From Lacisediminihabitans sp046156175 (lineage in GTDB: Bacteria > Actinomycetota > Actinomycetes > Actinomycetales > Microbacteriaceae): 64,000 nt of DNA. Location: NCBI RefSeq assembly GCF_046156175.1, contig NZ_JAYLVL010000001.1:620001-684000 (forward strand), written 5' to 3'. Within the stretch, counting starts at the first letter, position 1, and every line of letters starts with the position of its first letter. A program made the translations under genes and the position numbers. The notes below the pieces were generated by a model that ran no database searches, was not told the origin of the DNA, and worked only from the letters and a program-made list of their open reading frames with translations. Below, one piece after another: positions 33,875-42,241 of this stretch.

Positions 33875-34486
33875 TCACACCGAACGGATCGGCTGCCGGA
33901 TCACGGTCCTGAGATTCTCCGGTTTCGCCCGGCGGGGGTCGCCGAGATAGATCTCGTGGTGGTGGCCGTCCTCGCTATAGCCGTTGGCCGAGATCCACTC
34001 GTGAAGGCGGAGGATCGTCGGTCCCTCCGCGCTGTACCGACCGACGTACATGATCTGCACGCACTGGCCCTCATTGAAGGTCTCGAGCCGAACGGCGGGC
34101 AATGCCGACAGCGGCTTCCGTGCGGCCGTGGCGCGCACCCCGTCCCAGGTCGCGGCGGGCAGGGGAACCGGCTGGCGGATCATCATGGTCCACGACCAGG
34201 CCTCCTTGGTTTGGGTGACGAACGCCTCGAAGTCATCGGCCCACCACAGTCCCTCGAGGGGAAGCACCCCGTAGTCGCGACCGAGCTCTAGCTTGCACGC
34301 GAACTTGGCCGCGTAGGAGAGGCTGTAGAGCGCTTCGACAGCTGCGACGTAGTCGGGGCTCGTGTTCGGGTCACCGTGACCCTCGATCATCAGGAATTCG
34401 AATGACGGGACATCGACGACCCCGAAGTCCTTCGCGCCGGGCGCGTACAGGTCCTTGCGGTCGTTGCGGAAGTCGAGTTTCTCCAT
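33875..34486 (-). CDS. GyrI-like small-molecule-binding protein
   Basis: About 203 residues of the stand-alone GyrI-like fold, a SHS2 repeat domain also found as the effector domain of MerR/AraC regulators. Key stretches are MEKLDFRNDRKDLY at the N-terminus, PSFEFLMIEGHGDPN, GVLPLEGLWW and NGYSEDGHHHEIYLGDPRRAKPENLRTVIR at the end. ATG 34486 matches the common family N-terminus; ATG 34534 would add 16 residues. It may bind hydrophobic cations or sequester drugs. It has no DNA-binding domain here. Confidence 0.83.
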   Translation of the reverse strand: MEKLDFRNDRKDLYAPGAKDFGVVDVPSFEFLMIEGHGDPNTSPDYVAAVEALYSLSYAAKFACKLELGRDYGVLPLEGLWWADDFEAFVTQTKEAWSWTMMIRQPVPLPAATWDGVRATAARKPLSALPAVRLETFNEGQCVQIMYVGRYSAEGPTILRLHEWISANGYSEDGHHHEIYLGDPRRAKPENLRTVIRQPIRSV

Positions 34487-34588
34487 TGCTGGAGTCAACT
34501 CCTCCCTCCCGGCCGGGCTAGGGACCTTTGTCATGGCCGGCGCGAGACCTTCCCCCGGGGCGGTCCGATCGGACCGTTGATCGAGCGC

Positions 34589-35212
34589 TCAGTCGAAGAC
34601 CGGCCCCCGCGTGCGGGAGCGCTTGATCTCGAAGAAGCCGTCGTAGCTCGCCAGCGCGACGACGCCATCCCACAGTGTCGCGGCCTGCTCGCCTTTCGGC
34701 GCGGGAGAGAGCACCGGACCGAAGAAGGCGTAGCCACCGACCGCGATCACCGGGGTACCGACATCCTGGCCCACCCTCTCGATCCCGTCGAAATGGGAGG
34801 CCCGCATCTGCGGGTCGTATTCGTCGGTGTCGGCGAGGGCCGCGAGCGAAGCGGGGAGTCCTGCCTCCGCGAGAGCCTCGGCGATGATCGCGTCGGCATC
34901 GGTGCGGGCACCGGGATGGATGCGCGTCCCGAGCGCGTCGTACAGGGGCTTTACCGCGGATTGGCCGTGCAATTCGGTGACCGCCGCGACCAGGCGCGTG
35001 TACCGCAGTGCACGCGGCAGGAATTCGCGATACTGCTCGGACAGATCGGTGGCGTCCTCGTTGAGCACGGCGAGGCTCATGACGTGCCAGGTCACCTCGA
35101 GGTCGCGAAGCACCGCCACCTCGTCGAGCCACCGGCTCGTCATCCAGGCCCAGGGGCAGGAGGGGTCGAACCAGAAGTCGACAGCGGTCGGGGCGGGTGG
35201 AGAAACAGTCAT
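34589..35212 (-). CDS. DsbA-like protein, Rv2466c-type mycothiol-dependent reductase family
   Basis: A 207-residue thioredoxin-fold protein similar to the mycothiol-dependent nitroreductase Rv2466c. The active-site region reads FDPSCPWAWMTSRWLDEV. Rv2466c has a CPWC pair, whereas here the second Cys is Ala (CPWA), a monothiol form. The helical insert and C-terminal FFGPVLSPAPKGEQA match the family. It has no signal peptide, so it acts in the cytoplasm and probably reduces disulfides or quinone/nitro compounds with mycothiol. It is divergent from the hypothetical gene at 35321. Confidence 0.88.
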   Translation of the reverse strand: MTVSPPAPTAVDFWFDPSCPWAWMTSRWLDEVAVLRDLEVTWHVMSLAVLNEDATDLSEQYREFLPRALRYTRLVAAVTELHGQSAVKPLYDALGTRIHPGARTDADAIIAEALAEAGLPASLAALADTDEYDPQMRASHFDGIERVGQDVGTPVIAVGGYAFFGPVLSPAPKGEQAATLWDGVVALASYDGFFEIKRSRTRGPVFD

Positions 35213-35320
35213 GAACCGAAACGTACCCTCAGTCGCCTGAAAATACGGTCGGGGTATGGATTAGCGGGGCCCGAAGGCGCACACTGGACTGACAGAAATC
35301 GTCAGTCGTGGGAGGCCCTC

Positions 35321-35971
35321 ATGCGCACAACTCCAGACCTGCTTCCGGTGCTGTCCCGAGGCAAACATCGCACGCCGCGGCGCGGTGCCTGCTTCATGGA
35401 GTACGCCTCCTACCTGGCCGGTGAGCCCTGGAGCGACCACCCCGCGTGCACCGATCCGGCGCTCGCCTCCCTCGCCCGCATGGTGAACGACTGCACCTCG
35501 GACGCGGCGCGCGGTCGCCTCGTCACCCTCATTCCAGCGGTCATCGGCCTCACCGGCGCTGGCACGATCACGGGCATCCGTCTCGCTGCGCGCGCGGCGA
35601 GCGCCGCACTGCCGATCGCGAGCGAGGGACGCCAGCGTGCCCTGGCAGCGGGACTCCTGCGGTGCGATGAACTCCTGGCCGGCTTCGGCGAGAGCGCGGC
35701 GAGTGTGAGCCGCACCCTCATCCGTCGTGCCCTGGAATTCACCCCCGGAGCCTCCTCCTGGGCCGCAGAGTTCCTGGCGGCAGCGGGAGCCGTCAACCCT
35801 CGGTCGATCCCCCTGATGAGCGACGCGATCATCCGCACCGCCGTCGTGGGAATCGCGGACGCGTGCGTGCAGGATCCGGACGACCGTCTCCGGCAGCTTC
35901 TCGGCGAGGCCATCGCGGACTGCGCCGTCGCGGCCGAAGCGCCGGCCCGGGAGCTTCAGCCGACCACCTGA
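35321..35971 (+). CDS. Conserved hypothetical protein
   Basis: A 216-residue soluble protein of unknown function. It has an N-terminal segment with RGKHRTPRRGACFMEYASYLAGEPWSDHPAC, a recognisable actinobacterial motif, followed by an alanine-rich helical body. ATG 35321 has GGGAGG seven bases upstream. The frame is open much further upstream but that portion overlaps the divergent reductase gene. No catalytic residues can be assigned. It precedes the aminopeptidase N gene by 55 bases. Confidence 0.82.
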   Translation: MRTTPDLLPVLSRGKHRTPRRGACFMEYASYLAGEPWSDHPACTDPALASLARMVNDCTSDAARGRLVTLIPAVIGLTGAGTITGIRLAARAASAALPIASEGRQRALAAGLLRCDELLAGFGESAASVSRTLIRRALEFTPGASSWAAEFLAAAGAVNPRSIPLMSDAIIRTAVVGIADACVQDPDDRLRQLLGEAIADCAVAAEAPARELQPTT

Positions 35972-36026
35972 TAGGCGCAACTAGACTCTTTCGTTGGACA
36001 CGATCCATTGAGCGAAGGAGCCGCAA

Positions 36027-38564
36027 TTGCCTGGAGAGAACCTCACCCGCGTCGAAGCCCAGGAGCGCAAGTCGCTCGTCTCCGTCGATCACTATGACGT
36101 GACGCTCGACCTCACCACGGGGCCGGAGACCTTCCGCAGCACCACGACCGTCACCTTCGACGCCACCGCGGGATCATCGACCTTCATCGACGCGATCACG
36201 CGCACGGTGCACTCCGTCACTCTCAACGGCACCGAGCTCGACGCCGCTGTGGTAAGCGATGGCATCCGGATTCAGCTGGACGGTCTCGAGGCAGAGAACA
36301 CCCTCACCGTCGTCGCCGACGCGGAGTACACGAACACCGGCGAGGGACTGCATCGCTTCGTCGACCCGGTCGACAACGAGGTCTACCTGTATACGCAGTT
36401 CGAGGTTCCGGACTCCCGGCGCGTCTTCGCCGTCTTCGAGCAGCCCGACCTCAAGGCGACGTTCGGATTCACCGTGACCGCGCCCGCCGCCTGGCAGCTC
36501 GTCAGCAATTCGCCCACCCCCGAACCCGTCGTCGACGGCGATTCCGCGACCTGGACCTTCGAGCCGACCCCGATCCTCTCCTCCTACGTGACCGCGCTCG
36601 TCGCCGGCCCCTACGAGGTCGTGCGCTCCGAACTGACGAGCAGCAGCGGACGCGTCATCCCGCTCGGCCTGTTCTCGCGCAAGTCGCTCAGCCAGTACCT
36701 CGACGCCGACTACATCTTCGAGAAGACCCGCCAGGGCTTCGCGTACTACGAAGAGAAGTTCCAGTACCCCTACCCCTTCGCCAAGTACGACCAGCTCTTC
36801 GTGCCGGAGTTCAACGCCGGCGCGATGGAGAACGCGGGTGCGGTCACCTTCACCGAGACCTATGTGTTCCGCTCGAAGGTGACCGACGCCATCAAGGAGC
36901 GTCGTGTCGTCACGATCCTGCACGAGCTCGCCCACATGTGGTTCGGCGACCTCGTCACCATGAAGTGGTGGAACGACCTCTGGCTCAACGAGTCCTTCGC
37001 GGAGTGGGCCTCCACCATCGCGACAGCCGAGGCCACCGAGTGGACCGAGGCGTGGACCACCTTCCAGGCCATGGAGAAGAGCTGGGCCTACCGCCAGGAT
37101 CAGCTGCCGTCGACGCATCCCGTCGTCGCGACCATCGAGGACCTCGAGGCCGTGCAGGTGAACTTCGACGGCATCACCTACGCCAAGGGCGGCTCTGTGC
37201 TCAAGCAGCTCGTGGCGTGGGTCGGGATCGACGCTTTCTTCGCCGGAGTCGCCGCCTATTTCGCCAAGCACGAGTTCGGCAACACCGAGCTCGGCGACCT
37301 GCTCGCGGAGCTCGAGATCACCAGCGGCCGTGACCTCAGCGGTTGGTCCGCGCTCTGGCTCGAGACCGCGGGTGTCAACACACTGACACCGGAGATCGAG
37401 ACGGATGCCACGGGGGTCATCACCTCGTTCGCGATCGTGCAGACGGCCGCGGCCGACTACCCGACCATCCGTCCACACCGCCTGGCCGTCGGCTACTACG
37501 ACCTCTTCGATGGATCGCTCGTGCGCACCCACCGGGTGGAACTCGACGTCGACGGCGCGCGCACCGAGGTGCCGGAGCTCGTCGGCACCACCAAGCCGGC
37601 GCTCGTGCTCCTCAACGACGACGACCTCGCCTACGCGAAGATCCGTCTCGACGCCGACTCGCTCGCCGTGGCGATCGACCACCTCGCCCACATCGAGAAC
37701 CCGCTCGCCCGGGCCATCGTCTGGGGAGCAGCCTGGGATGCGACCCGCGACGGCGAGAGCGCCGCCAGCGACTACGTGCGCCTGGCCCTCGGCAACATCG
37801 CGAGCGAGACCGAGTCGACGACCATCCGCACGACGCTCAGCCAGCTCGGCCTCGTCGCCAAGCAGTACGTGGCTCCCGAGCGGCGCACGGAGACGCTGAC
37901 GCGGGTCGGCGACACCCTGTGGACTCTCGCGACGGACGCGACCCCCGGCTCCGACGCGCAGTTCCAGTTCGTCAAGTTCTTCGCCGCCTACGCCTCGACG
38001 CCGGAGCATGCCGCGGCCCTCGCCGGGCTGCGGGACGGCTCCGCGCCGCTCGAGGGCCTGGAGATCGACACCGACCTCGGTTGGGAGATCCTCGAGGGAC
38101 TCGTGCTGCTCGGTGCCGCCGGACAGTCGGAGATCGACGCGGCCCTCGCCGCCGACAACACCTCCAACGGGCAGCAGGCGGCCGCACGGGCATCCGCCAC
38201 GATCCCGACAGCCGAGGCCAAGCGGGCCGCCTTCGACTCCCTCGTCGACAGCGATGCCCTGCCCAACTCGATAGTGCGCAACGTGACCATGGGCTACCTG
38301 CACGTGAACGATCCCTCGGTACTCGAGTCGCTCATCGAGCCGTACTTCGCCGCGATCGCCGACATCTGGGCCACGCGCTCCTACAAGATCGCGGAATACA
38401 TCGTCTTCGGGCTGTATCCCTCGCCGCTGGCATCCGTCGCCCTCGTCGATGCGACGACGGCGTGGCTTGCCGCCAACCCGGACATCCCGGCGCTGCGTCG
38501 ACTCGTCACGGAGAACCTCGCCGGGGTCGAGCGCGCGTTGGCCGTGCAGGCGAAAGACGCGTAG
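36027..38564 (+). CDS. pepN: Aminopeptidase N (M1 zinc metallopeptidase)
   Basis: An 845-residue cytosolic peptidase that removes N-terminal residues from peptides. Gly-Ala-Met-Glu-Asn at 265-269 recognises the free amine. HELAH at 299-303, with Glu322 in NESFAE, supplies the zinc ligands and catalytic Glu. The length and the ERAP1-like helical C-terminal domain match the actinobacterial PepN group. TTG 36027 is accepted as start because GAAGGAG lies seven bases upstream. An inverted repeat follows the stop. Confidence 0.96.
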   Translation: MPGENLTRVEAQERKSLVSVDHYDVTLDLTTGPETFRSTTTVTFDATAGSSTFIDAITRTVHSVTLNGTELDAAVVSDGIRIQLDGLEAENTLTVVADAEYTNTGEGLHRFVDPVDNEVYLYTQFEVPDSRRVFAVFEQPDLKATFGFTVTAPAAWQLVSNSPTPEPVVDGDSATWTFEPTPILSSYVTALVAGPYEVVRSELTSSSGRVIPLGLFSRKSLSQYLDADYIFEKTRQGFAYYEEKFQYPYPFAKYDQLFVPEFNAGAMENAGAVTFTETYVFRSKVTDAIKERRVVTILHELAHMWFGDLVTMKWWNDLWLNESFAEWASTIATAEATEWTEAWTTFQAMEKSWAYRQDQLPSTHPVVATIEDLEAVQVNFDGITYAKGGSVLKQLVAWVGIDAFFAGVAAYFAKHEFGNTELGDLLAELEITSGRDLSGWSALWLETAGVNTLTPEIETDATGVITSFAIVQTAAADYPTIRPHRLAVGYYDLFDGSLVRTHRVELDVDGARTEVPELVGTTKPALVLLNDDDLAYAKIRLDADSLAVAIDHLAHIENPLARAIVWGAAWDATRDGESAASDYVRLALGNIASETESTTIRTTLSQLGLVAKQYVAPERRTETLTRVGDTLWTLATDATPGSDAQFQFVKFFAAYASTPEHAAALAGLRDGSAPLEGLEIDTDLGWEILEGLVLLGAAGQSEIDAALAADNTSNGQQAAARASATIPTAEAKRAAFDSLVDSDALPNSIVRNVTMGYLHVNDPSVLESLIEPYFAAIADIWATRSYKIAEYIVFGLYPSPLASVALVDATTAWLAANPDIPALRRLVTENLAGVERALAVQAKDA

Positions 38565-38590
38565 CCCGCTTCCGCATTGGCCGCCGTTGC

Positions 38591-38646
38591 GGGCGTGTGC
38601 GGTCATCCCGGGCTGGCAAGTCGGCCCGGAATGACCGCACAGGCCC
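38591..38646. repeat. Long inverted repeat after pepN
   Basis: Two 23-base arms (38591-38613 and 38624-38646) are complementary except at two positions and enclose a ten-base loop. The core is TGTGCGGTCAT paired with ATGACCGCACA, then CCGGGC with GCCCGG. It could form a very stable hairpin ending the pepN transcript, although no T-run follows. It may instead be a dispersed palindromic element; only one copy was noticed in this window. Confidence 0.8.
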
Positions 38647-38732
38647 GTGTCGTGCTGGGCGGCGAATATCCCCCGGAGGGATGATTCGCCCGGGAAACGG
38701 CCTCGCTAGGCTTGAATCATGAGGATGAATTC

Positions 38733-39647
38733 GTGATCGAAGCGACCGGCCTGACCAAGCGATACGGCACGAAGACCGCCGTGGACGATGTGACGTTCTC
38801 GGTGAAACCCGGGCTGGTGACGGGGTTCCTCGGGCCGAATGGCGCGGGAAAGTCGACGACCATGCGGCTCGTAGTCGGTCTCGACCGTCCGTCCAGCGGA
38901 TCCGTCACGGTCAACGGGAAGAGCTACAGCGACCTGAAGGCGCCGCTCCGCGAGGTCGGCGTGTTGCTCGACGCCAAGGCCGTGCACACCGGCCGGTCGG
39001 CGATCAACCATCTCCGCGCCCTCGCCGCCACGCACAGCATCGGACGCGCGCGCGTGGATGAGGTGATCGGCCTCACCGGTCTCGATCCCGTCGCCCGCAA
39101 ACGCGTCGGCGGCTTCTCGCTCGGCATGGGGCAGCGGCTCGGCATCGCCGCCGCCCTTCTCGGCGACCCGGCGACGCTCATCCTCGACGAGCCGGTCAAC
39201 GGTCTCGACCCAGAGGGAGTGATCTGGGTGCGCAACCTCGCCCGGTTCCTGGCCTCGGAGGGCCGCACCATCTTCCTCTCCTCGCACCTGATGAGCGAGA
39301 TGGCGCAGACCGCCGACCACATCATCGTTCTGGGGCGCGGACGGATCATCGCGGATGCGCCGGTGGGAGAGATCCTCGCGCTCGCCACGGGAACCGCCGT
39401 GCTGGTGCGCACACCGGACGCGGAGCGCTTCGGTGCACTTCTCTCCGCGCCCGACATCTCGATCACCCACCGCGAACCACAGCTCATGCAGGTCACGGGG
39501 CTTTCCTCCGCGCAGATCGGAGAGCTCGCTGCCAAGAACGGCGTCGTGCTCCACGAACTCTCGCCGCAGGCCGGCTCGCTCGAAGACGCCTACCTCGCCC
39601 TCACCAAGGACGAGGTCGAATACCACGCCGGAGGAACCCCACGATGA
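38733..39647 (+). CDS. ABC transporter ATP-binding protein
   Basis: A 304-residue ATPase of an ABC-2 type exporter, at the inner face of the membrane. Walker A is GPNGAGKST, the signature is FSLGMGQRLG (a variant of LSGGQ), Walker B is LILDEPVNGLDPEG and the switch His is in SSHLMSEM. A C-terminal accessory domain of about 80 residues follows. GTG 38733 has GAGG eight bases upstream; TTG 38712 would add seven residues. It overlaps its permease partner by four bases. The substrate is unknown; this architecture resembles bacitracin/lantibiotic-type exporters. Confidence 0.93.
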   Translation: MIEATGLTKRYGTKTAVDDVTFSVKPGLVTGFLGPNGAGKSTTMRLVVGLDRPSSGSVTVNGKSYSDLKAPLREVGVLLDAKAVHTGRSAINHLRALAATHSIGRARVDEVIGLTGLDPVARKRVGGFSLGMGQRLGIAAALLGDPATLILDEPVNGLDPEGVIWVRNLARFLASEGRTIFLSSHLMSEMAQTADHIIVLGRGRIIADAPVGEILALATGTAVLVRTPDAERFGALLSAPDISITHREPQLMQVTGLSSAQIGELAAKNGVVLHELSPQAGSLEDAYLALTKDEVEYHAGGTPR

Positions 39648-40483
39648 CCACCACCCAGGCCTACGTCGCTCACGGATCGGGACTCAGCTTTCGAGGACTG
39701 CTGCTCTCGGAGTGGATCAAACTCTCCTCCCTCCGCTCCACGATGTGGTGCTACGGCATCATCATCCTCATCAATATCGGCCTCGGAGTGCTCCTGGCCG
39801 TCTCGTTCCAGCCACAGGGAGCATCGACGGCCGCGATCGACCAGGGCTACTGGGTGCAGTTCTCCACCATCGGCATCGCTTTCAGCCAGCTCGTCGTCTC
39901 CGTTCTCGGAGCGCTCGTCATCACGGGCGAGTACGGCACCGGGATGATCCGCTCCACCCTCGCCGCGGTTCCGAAGCGGATTCCCGCGCTCATCTCCAAG
40001 GCCGTCGTGTTCTCGGTTGTGAGCTTCGTGATCTCCCTCGTGAGCATCGTGGTCGCGGCGCTGCTCGCGCAGGGGATGCTCACCGGAAAAGGGCTGACCC
40101 TCGACCTGTCCGACGGCAGGGCCTGGGGTGCGATCGTCGGAGGGGCGGCATTCCTGGCCCTCATCGGTCTCGTCGCCCTGTTCCTCGGTGCGGCCGTGCG
40201 CAACAGTGCGGCGGGGATCTCGGCCGCACTCGGCCTGATCTTCGTGGCTCCGATCGTGTTGCAGATCTTCGCCGCGGTGACCCGGGCGGCCTGGGTGCAG
40301 AACCTCTTCGAATTCCTGCCCAGCAGCGCCGGGGCGCGGATGTACAGCTACACCGCAACGCCGGCGCCGAAAGTGCCCGATGTGATCGTGCTGGATCCCA
40401 CTCAGGGGCTCCTCGTCCTTGTGGCCTGGGTCGTGCTGTTCGGCATCCTCGCCGGCGTTCTGCTGAAGCGACGGGACGCCTGA
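39644..40483 (+). CDS. ABC-2 type transporter permease
   Basis: A 279-residue membrane subunit with six hydrophobic segments, at about residues 38-60, 80-105, 120-150, 160-185, 190-215 and 250-272. It starts with LLLSEWIKLSSLRSTMW, the usual amphipathic lead-in of ABC-2 permeases. The motif GEYGTGMIRSTLAAVPKR in the first cytoplasmic loop is a common coupling-helix region. ATG overlaps the ATPase stop (ATGA), making an obligate pair. The exported compound cannot be inferred. Confidence 0.92.
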   Translation: MTTTQAYVAHGSGLSFRGLLLSEWIKLSSLRSTMWCYGIIILINIGLGVLLAVSFQPQGASTAAIDQGYWVQFSTIGIAFSQLVVSVLGALVITGEYGTGMIRSTLAAVPKRIPALISKAVVFSVVSFVISLVSIVVAALLAQGMLTGKGLTLDLSDGRAWGAIVGGAAFLALIGLVALFLGAAVRNSAAGISAALGLIFVAPIVLQIFAAVTRAAWVQNLFEFLPSSAGARMYSYTATPAPKVPDVIVLDPTQGLLVLVAWVVLFGILAGVLLKRRDA

Positions 40484-40532
40484 CCCGCCCGCGGAGGGAG
40501 CGCACAACCGGTCGCCGGTAAACTCGGTGACC

Positions 40533-41546
40533 ATGGTGACTGCGGTAGCGATCGACGGATGGACCGCCTTCTGGGCGACCGTCAAGTCCATCTACGAGAT
40601 GACACTCGTGCAGGTGATCGTGATCATCGTCGTGGCTGTCGTGTTGCGCGTTGTGCTCCGGTTCGTGATCGACCGCGTGGTCAAGCGCATCGTCACCGGC
40701 GTGAAAAAGCGCCAGAACGTGGAAGACACCCAGGCACTCAGCACCTCCCCGCTCAGCGCGGTGAGAGTGGTCCAGCGCACGCGCACCCTCGGCAGTGTGC
40801 TCAACAACATCGTGGCCGTCGTGCTCGTCATCGTGGCCGGGCTCTCGGTGATCACCGCCATCAACCCCAACATCCTCGGGTCGTTCGCTCTCATCACCGC
40901 GGCCCTCGGCGCCGGCCTCGGCTTCGGCGCGCAGAACATCGTCAAGGACGTGCTCAACGGCCTGTTCATGGTGGCCGAAGACCAATTGGGCGTCGGGGAT
41001 GTGGTGGACCTCGGTCCCGCGACCGGGGTCGTCGAGACCGTCGGCATCCGCATCACGCAGATCCGCGACGTCAACGGCACCGTGTGGTTCGTGCGCAACG
41101 GTGAGATCATCCGGGTGGGAAACATGTCGCAGGGTTGGTCCCGGGTCATCATCGACCTCGCGGTGCCCTACGACGCGGATGTCGCGGCCGTGCAGGATCG
41201 CATGCTCGGGATCGCGACACAGATGGCCGCCGACCTCAAGTGGCGCAGCCGCATCCTCGAGAAGCCCGAGATCTGGGGCATCGAGTCGATCTCGGCCGAG
41301 GCGATCGTGATCAGGCTGGTCGTGAAGACGCGACCAGGAACCAAGGACGACGTCGCTCGCGACCTGCGCGCACGGCTCAAGTCCGGACTTGACGCCATGG
41401 GCATCAGGCTGCCGGCCCTCAACAGCATCGTGCTGAGCGGGTTCGAGGGCGCGGAGAGCGTCAAGGGGGCACGCCCGCCACGCACGGCCCCGAATCCGAT
41501 TGCAACGACAGCGGATCCGAAATCACTGAGGAAGCCGCGCTCATGA
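40533..41546 (+). CDS. MscS-family mechanosensitive ion channel
   Basis: A 337-residue small-conductance channel homologue that would release solutes on hypo-osmotic shock. It has an N-terminal helix, then TM segments near residues 18-45, 85-110 and 110-140. The pore helix TM3 is FALITAALGAGLGFGAQNIVKDVLNG, with alternating Gly and Ala. The beta domain follows (GDVVDLGPATGVVETVGIRITQIRD, PNGEI-like VRNGEI) and then a Pro/Arg-rich tail. ATG 40533 is used; GTG 40527 adds two residues. It overlaps the globin gene by four bases, an arrangement worth noting. Confidence 0.93.
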   Translation: MVTAVAIDGWTAFWATVKSIYEMTLVQVIVIIVVAVVLRVVLRFVIDRVVKRIVTGVKKRQNVEDTQALSTSPLSAVRVVQRTRTLGSVLNNIVAVVLVIVAGLSVITAINPNILGSFALITAALGAGLGFGAQNIVKDVLNGLFMVAEDQLGVGDVVDLGPATGVVETVGIRITQIRDVNGTVWFVRNGEIIRVGNMSQGWSRVIIDLAVPYDADVAAVQDRMLGIATQMAADLKWRSRILEKPEIWGIESISAEAIVIRLVVKTRPGTKDDVARDLRARLKSGLDAMGIRLPALNSIVLSGFEGAESVKGARPPRTAPNPIATTADPKSLRKPRS

Positions 41547-42004
41547 GCACCGAGATTCCCGGCATCCCCGGCGGGCAGATCAACCCGGTGACGCTTCGCG
41601 TGAGCGAACACGGCGAGGCCGCGATGGGCAGCTTCTACGAGAAGATCGGTGGGCGGGCCGCATTCGAGCAGCTCGTGCGCGCGTTTTACGATGGCATCCG
41701 CACCGACGAGGTGCTGATGCCGATGTATCCGGAGCAGCCAGCGCTCGAGGGCGCGATCCAGCGCCTCACCGGCTTCCTCGAGCAGTACTGGGGCGGACCG
41801 GGCACGTATTCCGAGCAGCGCGGGCACCCGCGGCTTCGCGCGCGGCATCTGCCGTTCAAGGTGAACCCGGATGCCCGCGACCGCTGGCTGCACCACATGC
41901 GCGCCGCCGTCGACGGGCTCCACCTCTCCCCGCTCGATGACGCCATGCTCTGGGGGTACCTCGACCGGGCGGCGCACGCGATGGTCAACACCTTCGAGGA
42001 GTGA
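41543..42004 (+). CDS. Group II truncated haemoglobin
   Basis: A 153-residue 2-on-2 globin like mycobacterial trHbO, which binds O2 and helps with respiration or NO/peroxide chemistry. After a pre-helix of about 28 residues come SFYEKIGGRAAFEQLVRAFY (B10 Tyr), MPMYPEQ (CD1 Tyr), HPRLRARHLPFKV (proximal His) and RDRWLHHM (G8 Trp). These are group II signatures. ATG overlaps the MscS stop (ATGA), so the channel and globin are co-translated. A decayed repeat follows the gene. Confidence 0.93.
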   Translation: MSTEIPGIPGGQINPVTLRVSEHGEAAMGSFYEKIGGRAAFEQLVRAFYDGIRTDEVLMPMYPEQPALEGAIQRLTGFLEQYWGGPGTYSEQRGHPRLRARHLPFKVNPDARDRWLHHMRAAVDGLHLSPLDDAMLWGYLDRAAHAMVNTFEE

Positions 42005-42007
42005 CGT

Positions 42008-42107
42008 CCGCCGATCGAGTAGCGAGCCCCGGCCAACGTATCGAGATCACCGGGGCACGGCCTCGGTCCGCGCCCGCTCCTTGCAGGCACTCGACCAGCG
42101 GCGAAGC
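42008..42107. repeat. Decayed palindromic REP-like element
   Basis: The gap after the globin gene contains GATCGAGTAGCGAGCC, then AACGTATCGAGATCACC about ten bases later, and further on ACTCGACCAGCGG. This resembles an intergenic palindromic repeat common in Micrococcales (GGTCTCGATACG...CGCTACTCGACCAGCGG), known to me from general experience of these genomes. The copy here has diverged arms and looks inactive. The rest of the 237-bp gap up to the desaturase shows no gene. Confidence 0.5.
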
Positions 42108-42241
42108 CTGACCGACGACTGGGAGTCCGCTCCGATCATCCCACCTGCATAGCGGTCAGTTCCGAACTACCCGTTACCGTGGATGCAGGTTGCCCTGGAT
42201 TCCGGTCGCCCCACCGACCACCCACCAGAGCGAGGCTCAGC

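Noticed and set aside
36174..38606. An 810-codon antisense frame opposite pepN
   Set aside because: It is a high-GC shadow. The opposite strand encodes a complete M1 peptidase with all motifs, while the antisense product has no recognisable domain.
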